In this document: positions 27,497 through 35,695 of the stretch, in pieces
Position numbering within the stretch: the stretch's first letter is position 1
How the letters are laid out: every line of letters begins with the position of its first letter
Notes under the pieces: model-generated
The model's database searches: none
The model's input: the letters and a program-made list of their open reading frames with translations, nothing else
Told to the model about the DNA's origin: nothing
Source of the DNA: Humidesulfovibrio sp.
Lineage (GTDB): Bacteria; Desulfobacterota; Desulfovibrionia; Desulfovibrionales; Desulfovibrionaceae
DNA length: 35,695 nt
Direction of reading: 5' to 3'
Assembly: GCF_031082295.1 (NCBI RefSeq)
Contig: NZ_JAVHLD010000032.1
Coordinates: forward strand, 1-35,695
Position numbers and translations under genes: made by a program

Positions 27497-28099
27497 ATGC
27501 CAAGCGCAACACAACACCGCAGGAGACGTCTGGCAGCGCTGCCGCTGGCCTGTCTGCTCGGCCTGCTGGCCGGGCTGCTTTGGGCGGCCTCGGCCCTGGC
27601 CCAGGAGCAGATGGTCCCCAAGGAGGAGCTGATCCGCCAGCTGGGAGGCAAGGAGCCCGCGGCAACGCCCACAAGGCTTGGGAAGGTGCGCCTGCGCGGC
27701 CCGGCCGGAGTCAAGAGCACCGGCGACCAGCTTGAGCAGCCAGCCCGGCCAAAGGAAGTCGCCATCCTGATCCACTTTCGCTACGACTCCACGGAACTGG
27801 CGGACGAGTTCTCCCGCCAGCAGCTGCGCGAGGCCGGCGCGGCCTTCTCGTCCAATGAGCTTCGCGGGCTTGCGTTCGAGATCGGCGGACACACGGACGC
27901 GCAGGGTTCGGAGGCGTATAACCTGGAGCTTTCGCGGCGGCGCGCCCAGGCTGTGAAGGACGCCCTGTGCCGGGGCTACAAGGTGGACTGCGGCGCGTTT
28001 GAGGTCAAAGGCTACGGCATGTCCGAACCCGTGGCCGGGAACGACGACGAGGTCGGCCGAAGCCTGAACCGCCGGGTGGTGTTCAAGAGACTGCGCTAG
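27497..28099 (+). CDS. OmpA-family peptidoglycan-binding protein
   Basis: A 200-residue exported protein. RRRRLAALPLACLLGLLAGL is the core of a long signal peptide ending ASALAQ. A linker of about 50 residues contains LRGPAGVK (66-73), the peptide also found at the end of the caspase protein. The OmpA/MotB domain fills about 85-200: ILIHFRYDSTELADEF, IGGHTDAQGSEAYNLELSRRRAQAVKDAL and VKGYGMSEPVAGNDDEVGRSLNRRVVF. The conserved Asp and Arg for peptidoglycan binding are present. There is no beta-barrel, so it is a free or anchored periplasmic cell-wall binder. GGAG precedes the ATG. The start is 13 bases after the caspase stop, so the two are co-translated and may form one complex at the wall. 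Confidence 0.92.
   Translation: MPSATQHRRRRLAALPLACLLGLLAGLLWAASALAQEQMVPKEELIRQLGGKEPAATPTRLGKVRLRGPAGVKSTGDQLEQPARPKEVAILIHFRYDSTELADEFSRQQLREAGAAFSSNELRGLAFEIGGHTDAQGSEAYNLELSRRRAQAVKDALCRGYKVDCGAFEVKGYGMSEPVAGNDDEVGRSLNRRVVFKRLR
27692..27715 (+). repeat. LRGPAGVK-coding repeat, copy 2 (ompA-type gene)
   Basis: Second copy of the 24-base unit, 22 of 24 bases identical to 27349-27372, inside the linker ahead of the OmpA domain. Confidence 0.8.
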
Positions 28100-28113
28100 G
28101 CATCAAGGCGCAA

Positions 28114-28148
28114 GCCTCCGGCCGGGTAACCGCTGGCCGAGGGGAGGC
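28114..28148. other. Hairpin between the OmpA and second CHAT genes
   Basis: GCCTCC (28114-28119) can pair with GGAGGC (28143-28148), and inside it GGCC (28120-28123) with GGCC (28135-28138), with a four-base bulge. No T-run follows. It could be a processing or attenuation point between the two cistrons, or chance. Confidence 0.3.
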
Positions 28149-28206
28149 TGCGCGGCACCGGAATAGCCCTCCCGTTTCCGGGCAAAGCGAACAAAGGAGG
28201 ACTTCC

Positions 28207-30492
28207 ATGCGAAGGGCTCTGCTGCGGTTTGCTCTCATCATCATGACGCTTCTGAACAGCGCCTGTGCCGCGGGCATTTACCAGGCCATCGCCCCGGAAG
28301 GGGACGAGAACAACCTGAAGGCCCGCTTCGACGAGAACATCGCCCTCTTCGAACCCCGATTCGAGCAGAATGCGCTGGTCAACACCCAGCTCATGTATCT
28401 GTGCGAGGCGTATTCAAGGACGAAGCGCTTCACCAGGCTCAACGCCTGTCTCGACCGGATGGAGGAGCGCTACAACGCCGGCGAAAAGACGTACTTCAAC
28501 ATTGACCTGTTCGACTACGTCGCGGTCTTGCGCACCAGGGCCTTGATCGACCTGGGCGACTACGCCGGGGCCGTGTCGTACAGCGAGGGGTACCTGGGCA
28601 AGAGAAAGGCCGACATGAGCCGCATGTTCATGGTGCAGCAGCTCGCCTATTCCGGGCTTGCGAAAGCGCTCAGCGGCGACCGGCAGGGCGCGGAGGCGAC
28701 AATCGCGGAGATGGAGTCCGTCTATCTTGGCTACCCGTTCAGCATGATCCAGCCGGAGCGGAACGAGGGCGAGGCCAGGATCTTCATGGCGCTCAAACAG
28801 TACGACAAGGCCTACGAGGTGATGCAGCGGTCCTCCGCCTTCGCGGAATTCGCCAAGTCGGTGGCGCAGGCAGCCATGGGCAGCCCCGGCTGGTTCGTCA
28901 TCCTTGAGCTGCCCACGCAGTACATGCGGGCAAGGGCGGCGTATCTCTCCGGGAGGCTGGAGGAGGCGAAGCAGGGCTATGACGCCCTGTTGACCAACGA
29001 ACGCACCCGCGACAACGGCGAGATCCTCTGGCAGCTCTTGTTTGATCGCGGGCGCATCGCCGAAGTTGAAGGCAAGGGCGAGGTGGCTCTGCGCTTTTAC
29101 ATGCAAAGCGTCGAGGTGGTGGAGCAGCAGCGCAGGTCCATCTCGACGGAGACCTCCAAGATCGGCTTCGTGGGCAACAAGCAGGCTCTGTACCAGAGCC
29201 TCATAGCCCTGCTGATACGGCGTGGGCAGCCCGCCAAGGCCTTCGAATACGTGGAGCGAGCCAAGTCACGCGCCCTGGTGGACCTGCTGGCCGAGCGCCA
29301 GAACCTCCTGCCCAAGGACCAGCCGAACGTCACCCAGGCGCTGGGGCAGTTGGCCAGCCTGGAGCAGCGCTCCGCCTACATCCACGCGGGCGGGACAGAG
29401 AGCGCAAGGCTGCGCAGCGCCATGGCCAGCGCAGTGGGGGAGCTGCGGCAAAAGGCCCCGGAGCTGGCGTCGCTGGTCACTGTGGAGGCGCCCGACACCG
29501 CCAGCATCCAGGCCCATCTCGGGCCGGACGAGACCCTGCTCGAATACTACGGGCTGGGCGACGAGCTTTACGCCTTCACCGCCACCCGCGAGTCCGTCAC
29601 CGCCAAGATGCTCGATGGCGCGGGCCTGGAGGCCGAGGTGCGGGCCTTCCGCGAGGCCCTGGGCAACGTGGAAGGCGAGGCCTGGAAGCCCCTGGCGCGG
29701 AAGCTCCACGCCCGGCTTGTGGAACCCGTGGCCGACGCGCTGGCAAGGCCGAAACTCATCCTCGTCGCGCATGGCGCGCTGCACTATCTGCCCTTCAACG
29801 CCCTATTTGACGGCAAGGATTACCTGCTCGACAAGGTCACGCTGCAACAGCTGCCCTCGGCCAGCGTCATGGAGTTCCTGGCCAGCCGCAAGCCAGCCAC
29901 AGCCAAGGATATGCTGCTGCTCGGCAATCCCGACCTGGGCGACGTGGCCATGGACCTGCCTGGCGCCGAGGCTGAGGCGCGGGCCATCAAGGGCATCTGG
30001 CCCAACTCCGTCATGCTCATGCGCAAGGCCGCCACAAGGGGTGCGCTGGCCAAGGCCGGGCAGCTGTTCCGGATCATCCATGTGGCGGCCCACGGCGAGT
30101 TCGTCAGCGATCAGCCGCTCAAGTCGCGCCTGCTCTTGAGCCCTGAAGGAGCCGACAACGGCCAGCTCACCGCAGGGGACTTGTATGGGCTGCGGCTCAA
30201 TGCCGACCTTGTGACGCTCTCGGCCTGCGAGACGGGCATGGGGAAGGTGCTCTCCGGCGACGACGTGGTGGGGCTTACGCGGGGGTTCCTGTATGCCGGG
30301 GCCAATTCCATAGTGGCCAGCCTGTGGCCGGTGTCGGACGACGAGACGAAGTATCTCATGACAAGCTTTTACAAGAACCTGAAAAGCATGCCCAAGGCCC
30401 GGGCCTTGCGTCAGGCCCAACTGGAGACAAGGAAAAAGTACCCGCATCCGTTCTACTGGTCCGCTTTCCAACTCACGGGCTTGGGGAGATAG
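28207..30492 (+). CDS. Second TPR-CHAT protein, exported caspase-clan protease
   Basis: A 761-residue protein with the same plan as the first CHAT gene product but clearly diverged. The N terminus LRFALIIMTLLNSACAAG is a signal sequence. It has a Cys at 20, but Asn at the -3 position is a poor lipobox, so lipid attachment is uncertain. TPR-like helices run from about 35 to 370 (FDYVAVLRTRALIDLGDYAGAVSYSEGYL, GQPAKAFEYVERAKSRALVDLLAER). The CHAT domain (about 470-760) has LILVAHGALHYLPFNAL, HVAAHGEFVSD (H629) and LSACETGMGKV (C674), then ANSIVASLWPVSDDETKYLM. Catalytic residues are intact. AAAGGAGG is six bases before the ATG. The 107-base gap after the OmpA gene holds a possible hairpin but no strong promoter, so it probably belongs to the same unit. 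Confidence 0.92.
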   Translation: MRRALLRFALIIMTLLNSACAAGIYQAIAPEGDENNLKARFDENIALFEPRFEQNALVNTQLMYLCEAYSRTKRFTRLNACLDRMEERYNAGEKTYFNIDLFDYVAVLRTRALIDLGDYAGAVSYSEGYLGKRKADMSRMFMVQQLAYSGLAKALSGDRQGAEATIAEMESVYLGYPFSMIQPERNEGEARIFMALKQYDKAYEVMQRSSAFAEFAKSVAQAAMGSPGWFVILELPTQYMRARAAYLSGRLEEAKQGYDALLTNERTRDNGEILWQLLFDRGRIAEVEGKGEVALRFYMQSVEVVEQQRRSISTETSKIGFVGNKQALYQSLIALLIRRGQPAKAFEYVERAKSRALVDLLAERQNLLPKDQPNVTQALGQLASLEQRSAYIHAGGTESARLRSAMASAVGELRQKAPELASLVTVEAPDTASIQAHLGPDETLLEYYGLGDELYAFTATRESVTAKMLDGAGLEAEVRAFREALGNVEGEAWKPLARKLHARLVEPVADALARPKLILVAHGALHYLPFNALFDGKDYLLDKVTLQQLPSASVMEFLASRKPATAKDMLLLGNPDLGDVAMDLPGAEAEARAIKGIWPNSVMLMRKAATRGALAKAGQLFRIIHVAAHGEFVSDQPLKSRLLLSPEGADNGQLTAGDLYGLRLNADLVTLSACETGMGKVLSGDDVVGLTRGFLYAGANSIVASLWPVSDDETKYLMTSFYKNLKSMPKARALRQAQLETRKKYPHPFYWSAFQLTGLGR

Positions 30493-30756
30493 GCGCACAG
30501 GGGCTTCATGCCCGCGGCGTTCGCCTTCCCCAAATCGGCCAGGGCCGGAGTGGTGGGCTCTTCCATGCAGGTAGAGTGCACTGCTGCTGGCGCGTTGCGC
30601 GACGCGTGTGCCGCACCAGGGGCGTACACAGGCAAGCATACCTTCTGGACCGGCAGCGCTTCCGAACGGCGTGAACGTAGCTGTAGCTTACGGGCTGTTT
30701 AGCAGTGAATATTATATTGACTGGTTGACTTCTTAGGACCTGGCTGGATTATCAAA

Positions 30757-30779
30757 TGGCGGAGAGGGCGGGAGCCGAA
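30757..30779 (-). other. Serine-tRNA 3'-end fragment, possible attachment-site remnant
   Basis: The plus strand TGGCGGAGAGGGCGGGA (30757-30773), read on the minus strand, equals the acceptor-stem and T-arm end of many bacterial tRNA-Ser genes including the terminal CCA. The TTCG of the T loop follows in register at 30776-30779, with two mismatched bases between. The rest of a tRNA (anticodon and D arms) is not present beyond 30780. Such short 3'-end copies are left where an integrase uses a tRNA gene as attachment site. Confidence 0.5.
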
Positions 30780-31312
30780 TGTGATGCGTAACACATTGAA
30801 TGTTATTGCAAAAAGTGATAAATTGTAAAATTTTCATACCCCCAGGGTTGCCCCTGGTCCCTCTGGATGCAAATGGACCGCGTTGGAGAGTCATACCCAA
30901 GTCCCATCCGTGAGTTTCTCCCAAGTATTGGTCCAGAATTATGGCAAAAAGCCAGACAGAATTGAACTCACGGCCTCTTGCATGATGCTTAAGCGATGTG
31001 GCACATGCTTCCAAGAAATCTGTGCATTCTGCGAATGCACTCCAAACGATAGACTTCAGGGCGACATTTGCAGTGCGGATTTGTGGCGCAGCCTCCCGTG
31101 TGCAAGGAAGACATGCGCCCACTACCGCGGCGTAGTAATTCGGTGCCGCTGCCCTTGGTTTGGTGCCCGGATGCGGAGCCTCATGGCTAGCGTTTAGCCA
31201 ATTACTATACGCCCCCGCTCAAGGGCAGATTCATGCATCATGAATAGTGGTTGATTTTCAGTTGAATGGAGCTGCGCAGAAGAAGCGGAACGCAGGCTCT
31301 GAGGTGGCAAAG

Positions 31313-31358
31313 CAATGCACGGCCGTCGGGCCTCTCCTCCGCCGACGGCCGTGCATTG
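31313..31358 (-). terminator. Strong hairpin terminator after the binding-protein gene
   Basis: A perfect 17-base-pair stem (31313-31329 with 31342-31358) has a 12-base loop, 12 bases beyond the stop of the minus-strand gene. On the minus strand it is followed by CTTTGCC, so the T-run is short. Position and stem strength support termination. Confidence 0.75.
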
Positions 31359-31369
31359 TGCACGTGTGC

Positions 31370-32107
31370 CTAAAATCCGTTCTTTTGCATGATGGCCTTC
31401 AGGGTGCCGTCGGCCTTCATGGAGCTCAGGCCCTGGTTAAAGGCATCGCGCAGAGCCTTGGAGCCCGGCTTGGACTTGGGAAAACAGACGAAGAGTTCCT
31501 TGTTTTCAAGCACCGGACTCATGAACTCGATCTTGCTGGCGTCGCCTGGGATATCCTTCTTGGCGAGGTACAGGCCAACATACTTGTCGGCCACCATGAG
31601 GTCGATGCGGCCAGCCACAAGCTTCCTCAGGTTCAGGGTGTCCTCATCAACCTCGTCCTTCTTCAAGTCCTTGCGCGCGTCGAATTCGGCGGTGTTCACA
31701 TAGCCTCGCACCACGCCGATGCTGTAGGGCTTGAGGTCATCCAGGGTCTTCCAGGTGATGGCCTTGCTCTTGAGTTTGAAGAAGCCCAGCGGCCCGGCAG
31801 GGAAGGGGTCGGAAAGGAGGAAGTCTTTTTCCAGTTCCTTGGCGTAGTATTCGGGCAGGTACCCGTCGACCTCGCCTTTTTTCGCAACGGCGACAACGCG
31901 CGCCCAGGGCATGAACTCGAATTTTGCGTCCTGGCCCTGACGTTTGAAGGCCTCTCGCACCACCTCAGCCACGAAGCCGTTGCCTGGCATGGCGTGGCTG
32001 ATGTACGGCTCCCAGTCCAGGGTGGCCAGCTTCACGCTGCCCGCCCAGGCCGATGAAGCCAAAGTTAAGGAGAACAGAAGAAGCAGCGTAGACAACCATT
32101 TTTTCAT
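31370..32107 (-). CDS. Periplasmic solute-binding protein family 3
   Basis: A 245-residue exported protein. MKKWLSTLLLLFSLTLASSAWA is a signal peptide. The mature part follows the amino-acid/opine-binding fold: VKLATLDWEPYISHAMPGNGFVAEVVREAF, VDGYLPEYYAKELEKDF, the hinge region DLKPYSIGVVRGYVNTAEF and RIDLMVADKYVGLYLAKK. No ABC permease or ATPase gene is next to it. It lies just behind two chemoreceptor genes on the same strand, so it may feed a receptor as a binding-protein sensor or serve a transporter elsewhere. AAGGAGG stands six bases before the ATG at 32107. Frame extending to 32248 lacks any site. A strong terminator follows. Confidence 0.92.
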   Translation of the reverse strand: MKKWLSTLLLLFSLTLASSAWAGSVKLATLDWEPYISHAMPGNGFVAEVVREAFKRQGQDAKFEFMPWARVVAVAKKGEVDGYLPEYYAKELEKDFLLSDPFPAGPLGFFKLKSKAITWKTLDDLKPYSIGVVRGYVNTAEFDARKDLKKDEVDEDTLNLRKLVAGRIDLMVADKYVGLYLAKKDIPGDASKIEFMSPVLENKELFVCFPKSKPGSKALRDAFNQGLSSMKADGTLKAIMQKNGF

Positions 32108-32244
32108 TTCAAGCCTCCTTGGTTTAGCCTGTTTGTTGTGCCGGATGGTTTTTGGGCTCGTGACCACTGCACCCCGACATGCTGTGCAAAGGCCGATGCA
32201 GGTGCCAGCGCTGTCTGGTGTCCCCGATGGTCTTGACCGGGAAA

Positions 32245-34050
32245 TCATCGCCTTGCCGACCCGGTTTTAGCTCTTGACGCTTCCGCCTGGCCGGCCGGCT
32301 GCTTCACTGTGGCCAATGGCTTGGGCGCTGCCAACGGCCTGGGCGCAACGGCCGCAGATGGGCTCTTACGCTCCATGCCGCCTTCCTCCTCCATTTGCTC
32401 GATGAGCCTGCGCAAGATCTGAGCCTGTTCAGCCATCTTGCCCACGGCCTCGGCCGACTGGCGCATGGCGTCTGCCGTTTCAATGGAGAGTCGGTTGACA
32501 TCTTCGATGGAGTGCGAAATCTCCTCGCTGGCGGCGGATTGTTCTTCGCTCGCCGTGGCGATCTGGCGCACCTGGTCGGTCGTGGTGTCCACCAGGGACA
32601 CTATCTCCTTGAGGGCCTCGCCGGACTTCGCGGCCATGCCGGTGGAACTGGTTATGAGCGTCGCCGTCTCGTCGACATTGGCGATGCTCTTGTGCGCGCT
32701 GTCCTGGATGCCACGGATGGCGTTGCCCACTTCCTTGGTGGCCAGCATGGTCTTCTCGGCGAGCTTGCGCACCTCGTCGGCAACCACGGCGAAGCCGCGC
32801 CCGGCGTCGCCCGCTCGAGCGGCCTCGATGGCCGCGTTCAGGGCCAGCAGGTTCGTCTGGTCGGCGATGTCGGAGATGACGTTCATAACCTGCCCGATGC
32901 TTTGGGCCTGCTGTCCCAGAGCGTTCATGTCCTCCTTGAGAGCAACTGCCTGCTTTTGCACTTCGCCAATGCCCTGGACCACCTGGTCAACGATGTTGGC
33001 TCCGTCGATGGCCTTGTGCCTGGCCAGGTCCGCCGTCTCTGCCGCCTGGGCCGCATTCTTGGCCACCTCAAGCACGGTGGAGCTCATCTCTGTTATGGCG
33101 GCGGCGGTGTCGCCGATGCGACTGGATTGCTCCTCGGAACCCCGGCTTGATTCCTCGATCTGGGCGGAAAGCTCCTCAGAGGCGGAGCTCACAATCACCA
33201 CCACGCCCTCAAGCTGTTGCGCGGCCTGGAGCATGCCCTCCTGCTTGGCCTTTTCGGCCTGTTTCAAGGCCTGCTCCGCAACCAGGCGGGCTTCGTCGGC
33301 CTGACGGGCGCTCTCGGCGGCTTCCAGGCTTTTCTGGCGCACGGCCTCCAGGTTGGCCGATAAGTTGCACACCATGGTTTCCAGGTGGGTCTTCAGGGCG
33401 CCGAGTTCCCCGAGGAAATATCCGGCCATTGCCTGACAGGCCAGATTGCCCGAACCAACCTCCTGGGCATAGCCCTGCATGGCCGTAAGGGGCCGGATGA
33501 CGATCATGGTGATGACCAAAAAGAGGATGGCCACAACCGCGGCATCAACAATGAGCGTGCTGATGGCCGAGGCCCAGAGCATCTGCCTCAGTTCACCCTG
33601 CACGAATTTCTGGGTGAAGTTGACTTCGATGAAGCCAATGGCTGCCCCCTGGCGCTCGATGGTGGCCTTTGCGGAAATCGCCTGGGCATCGGCCGGGGTC
33701 TCAGTGATGTCCACAGCGTTCCAGGACGCATCACGTCCCTTGGCGGCGAAGATCTTCACCCCGTCCTGTTCGCGGATCACCAGTGATTGCACTTGCTTTT
33801 CGCCCATTTCCGAGAGCAGGGCTTCCTGGGCCTGCTTGGTGTCCATGCCCCAGATGGCCTGGGCCGTGCTCTTGGCCAGACGGCCAGCCACCCGCTGGGC
33901 GCTGTCACTCAGCTCCTTTGAGGCGGTGACGGAGCGCTCATGATAATTGTAATACCCAAAGCCGAAGAGAATGACTGTGGTCACCAGCACTAACGCAGCC
34001 GTCAGAAATGCCCCGATTGAACGGGAGGATATGGATCGGTGTTGTGACAT
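32245..34050 (-). CDS. Methyl-accepting chemotaxis protein B
   Basis: A 601-residue chemoreceptor. TM1 is at about 12-33, a periplasmic sensor of about 130 residues follows ([35 protein letters not shown]), then TM2 at about 160-187 and a HAMP domain ([18 protein letters not shown]). An inserted charged coiled coil (about 235-275, [25 protein letters not shown]) leads to the signalling hairpin with tip [41 protein letters not shown]. The C terminus is a Pro/Ala/Lys-rich tail without a CheR-binding pentapeptide. The sensor half is closely similar to the next receptor upstream, while the signalling half is not. GGAG precedes the ATG. No known ligand-binding domain name can be given. Confidence 0.95.
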   Translation of the reverse strand: MSQHRSISSRSIGAFLTAALVLVTTVILFGFGYYNYHERSVTASKELSDSAQRVAGRLAKSTAQAIWGMDTKQAQEALLSEMGEKQVQSLVIREQDGVKIFAAKGRDASWNAVDITETPADAQAISAKATIERQGAAIGFIEVNFTQKFVQGELRQMLWASAISTLIVDAAVVAILFLVITMIVIRPLTAMQGYAQEVGSGNLACQAMAGYFLGELGALKTHLETMVCNLSANLEAVRQKSLEAAESARQADEARLVAEQALKQAEKAKQEGMLQAAQQLEGVVVIVSSASEELSAQIEESSRGSEEQSSRIGDTAAAITEMSSTVLEVAKNAAQAAETADLARHKAIDGANIVDQVVQGIGEVQKQAVALKEDMNALGQQAQSIGQVMNVISDIADQTNLLALNAAIEAARAGDAGRGFAVVADEVRKLAEKTMLATKEVGNAIRGIQDSAHKSIANVDETATLITSSTGMAAKSGEALKEIVSLVDTTTDQVRQIATASEEQSAASEEISHSIEDVNRLSIETADAMRQSAEAVGKMAEQAQILRRLIEQMEEEGGMERKSPSAAVAPRPLAAPKPLATVKQPAGQAEASRAKTGSARR

Positions 34051-34130
34051 TGTGTTCTCCGGTTCAAAGCCGTTATGAAACCCGGATGGTGCAACAATCT
34101 TGAGCCATCCAGATGCGGGCCGCGTGGAGT

Positions 34131-35615
34131 CTAGGTCCTGGACGTCGTTCCAGCGGGCAGCGCCTTGGCCTTGCCTGATTGAGTGACCTGAGCCATGCCC
34201 TCATCCACCTGGAAGAAGCTTATGCTTTGCTGCAACTGCCCGGCTAGGTTGGACAGTCCCTCGCTGGTGCTGGCCATCTCTTCCGAGGAGGAAGCATTTT
34301 GTTGGATCACGTTGTCCAGTTGCTGGATGGCCTTGTTGATTTGCTCTGCGCCGATGTTTTGTTCACCCGTTGACGCCGCGATCTCCTGCACCAAGTTCGC
34401 CGTGCGCTGGATGTCCGGCACAAGCCGTGCCAGCATCTCACCAGCCTTCTGGGAGATGTCCACGGTAGAGTTGGAAAGCTGACCAATCTCACCCGCAGCC
34501 TGGCCGCTACGCTCGGCCAGCTTGCGCACCTCGGCTGCCACCACGGCGAAACCCTTGCCGTGTTCGCCAGCGCGCGCGGCCTCGATGGCTGCGTTCAGGG
34601 CCAACAGGTTGGTCTGCCGGGCGATCTCCTCGACGATGCCGATTTTCTCGGCGATGGTCTTCATGGCGCTGACGGCCTTGCCCACGGCGTTGCCGCCCTC
34701 CTGTGCGTCCCGCGCCGCCTGCACGGCGATTCTCTGTGTCTGCTGGGCGTTGTCAGCGGTCTGCTTGATGTTTGCGGACATCTGCTCCATGCTTGAGGAC
34801 ACCTCCTCGATGGCTGCGGCCTGTTCTGTTGCGCCCTGGGACAGGGTTTCGCTTGATGCCGAGAGTTCCTCGGAGCCGCTCGCCACCTTGTCCGTGGCTT
34901 CGCGCACCTCGCTCACCACGTGGCGCAGGTTCAGAACCATGTCCTCCAAATGGAACTTCAGCGCCCCAAGCTCACCAAGGAAGCGGCCGGTCATCGCCTG
35001 GCAGGACAGATTGCCTGTGCCCACCGCCTGGGCATAGCCCTGCATGGCGGTTAGGGGCCGGATGATGATCATGGCGATGACCATGTAGAGGATGGCCACC
35101 ACCGAGACATCCACGATGAGGGTGCTGATGACCGAGATCCAAAGCATCCGCCGCAGTTCGGCCTGCACAAAAGCCTTGGTGATGCTGACCTCAATGACGC
35201 CGATGAGCTGGCCCTGGCGATCAATGGGGACCTTGGCGAAGACCGCGTTGCTGTCGACCGTGGCCTCGGCGAGGTCCACGGGGGCCCAGGCCGCATCGCG
35301 CCCCTTGGCGGCGAAGATCTTCACCCCGTCGGCCTCGCGGATGACCAGCGCCTGGATCTGCTTCTCGCGCATCTCCGAGAGCAGCGTCTCTTGGGCCTGC
35401 TTGGTGTCCATGCCCCAGATGGCCTGGACGGTGCTCTTGGCCAGGCGGTCGGCCACGCGTTGGGCACTTTCGTTCAGGTCTTTTGACGCATCGACGGAGC
35501 GCGCATGGTAGTTGTAATATCCGAAACCGAACAGAATGAGCGTGGTCACCAGCACCAGGGTCGCAGTCAGATAGGTCCCAACGGAAATGGTTGCCGATGA
35601 TTGGGGGCGGGGCAT
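34131..35615 (-). CDS. Methyl-accepting chemotaxis protein A
   Basis: A 494-residue chemoreceptor, first of the tandem pair. TM1 (about 10-33), a periplasmic sensor with [18 protein letters not shown] and [16 protein letters not shown]2 (about 155-187) and HAMP ([18 protein letters not shown]) match receptor B almost residue for residue up to about position 225. Then it goes straight into a shorter signalling domain: [36 protein letters not shown], tip [41 protein letters not shown], and [23 protein letters not shown]. This half is of the more usual receptor type. No CheR-binding tail. GAGGAG is placed before the ATG. The 80 bases to receptor B contain a weak hairpin, and the two may share a transcript. 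Confidence 0.95.
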   Translation of the reverse strand: MPRPQSSATISVGTYLTATLVLVTTLILFGFGYYNYHARSVDASKDLNESAQRVADRLAKSTVQAIWGMDTKQAQETLLSEMREKQIQALVIREADGVKIFAAKGRDAAWAPVDLAEATVDSNAVFAKVPIDRQGQLIGVIEVSITKAFVQAELRRMLWISVISTLIVDVSVVAILYMVIAMIIIRPLTAMQGYAQAVGTGNLSCQAMTGRFLGELGALKFHLEDMVLNLRHVVSEVREATDKVASGSEELSASSETLSQGATEQAAAIEEVSSSMEQMSANIKQTADNAQQTQRIAVQAARDAQEGGNAVGKAVSAMKTIAEKIGIVEEIARQTNLLALNAAIEAARAGEHGKGFAVVAAEVRKLAERSGQAAGEIGQLSNSTVDISQKAGEMLARLVPDIQRTANLVQEIAASTGEQNIGAEQINKAIQQLDNVIQQNASSSEEMASTSEGLSNLAGQLQQSISFFQVDEGMAQVTQSGKAKALPAGTTSRT

Positions 35616-35695
35616 CGTTCTCTCCTCTGCGGCATGTGGGGCAACGAGGGCGTCTTCATCCGGGCCTTGCCGCGGGGCGCGGCTCTCAACGTCTT

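Larger units (their letters stand above)
30493..31369. other. 877-base AT-richer region without a convincing gene
   Basis: Base use changes sharply from about 30680 to 31310: AT-rich words such as AATATTATATTG and GATAAATTGTAAAATTTTC, absent elsewhere in the window. It contains a serine-tRNA 3'-end fragment at 30757-30779, a small hairpin at 30842-30857 (CCAGGG TTGC CCCTGG), and the terminator of the binding-protein gene at its right end. Overlapping frames of 104 codons (plus, 30883-31197) and 129 codons (minus, 30733-31122) exist. They lack the usual codon bias, a good ribosome site and any known motif, so I do not call them genes. It looks like decayed or foreign DNA at the edge of the CHAT locus. 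Confidence 0.55.

Noticed and set aside
30883-31197. Cys-rich open frame of 104 codons
   Set aside because: No ribosome site, codon use unlike the neighbours, and an overlapping frame of similar size on the other strand. A fossil or chance frame is more likely.
34083-34119. Hairpin between the two chemoreceptor genes (GGATGG/CCATCC)
   Set aside because: Six-base stem with a long mismatched interior and no T-run. Too weak to call a terminator.

Overview
The window reads as chromosomal DNA of a high-G+C (roughly two thirds by eye) Gram-negative bacterium with an outer membrane. Lipoproteins, an RND pump, an OmpA-type protein, methyl-accepting chemotaxis proteins and family content point to a Desulfovibrionales-like member of the Desulfobacterota. 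No marker gene is present, so the taxon is an inference. Genes are dense and strong GC bias in third codon positions leaves long open antisense frames that are not genes.

Layout. 1-799: 3' part of a sugar/nucleoside-type ABC permease. 831-8308: a gene set typical of the arsenosugar (radical SAM/selenodomain) neighbourhood. It has two small glycosyltransferases, a membrane hydroxylase and a YHS protein on the minus strand, and a TVP38/DedA-type membrane protein with a flavin disulfide oxidoreductase on the plus strand. These face a minus-strand run of MsrAB, a CxxC peroxidase-like protein and the radical SAM protein ArsS. ArsS appears to be a selenoprotein: its frame continues through a UGA followed by a hairpin that fits bacterial SECIS rules. 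8466-15222: nucleotide signalling, with a membrane adenylate cyclase, a secreted 5'-nucleotidase lipoprotein, and an operon of a coiled-coil protein, a GAF-GAF-PAS-cyclase and a PilZ protein. 15241-17409: Tex. 17581-22817: a TetR-MFP-RND efflux operon with a strong terminator.

23335-30492 holds the most unusual locus: a TPR-CHAT lipoprotein, a secreted caspase-like protein with DUF4384, an OmpA-family peptidoglycan-binding protein and a second TPR-CHAT protein. All lie on one strand, all have export signals, and all three proteases keep their His-Cys pairs. I read it as an envelope-anchored set of three caspase-clan proteases. Its function is unknown to me. It is followed by an AT-richer stretch of about 880 bases with no convincing gene. 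That stretch contains a fragment matching the 3' end of a serine tRNA in minus orientation, as an old attachment site would. 31370-35615: a periplasmic solute-binding protein and two tandem chemoreceptors that share nearly the same sensor half but carry different signalling halves.

I saw no complete tRNA or rRNA gene, no CRISPR array, no insertion sequence and no integrase.
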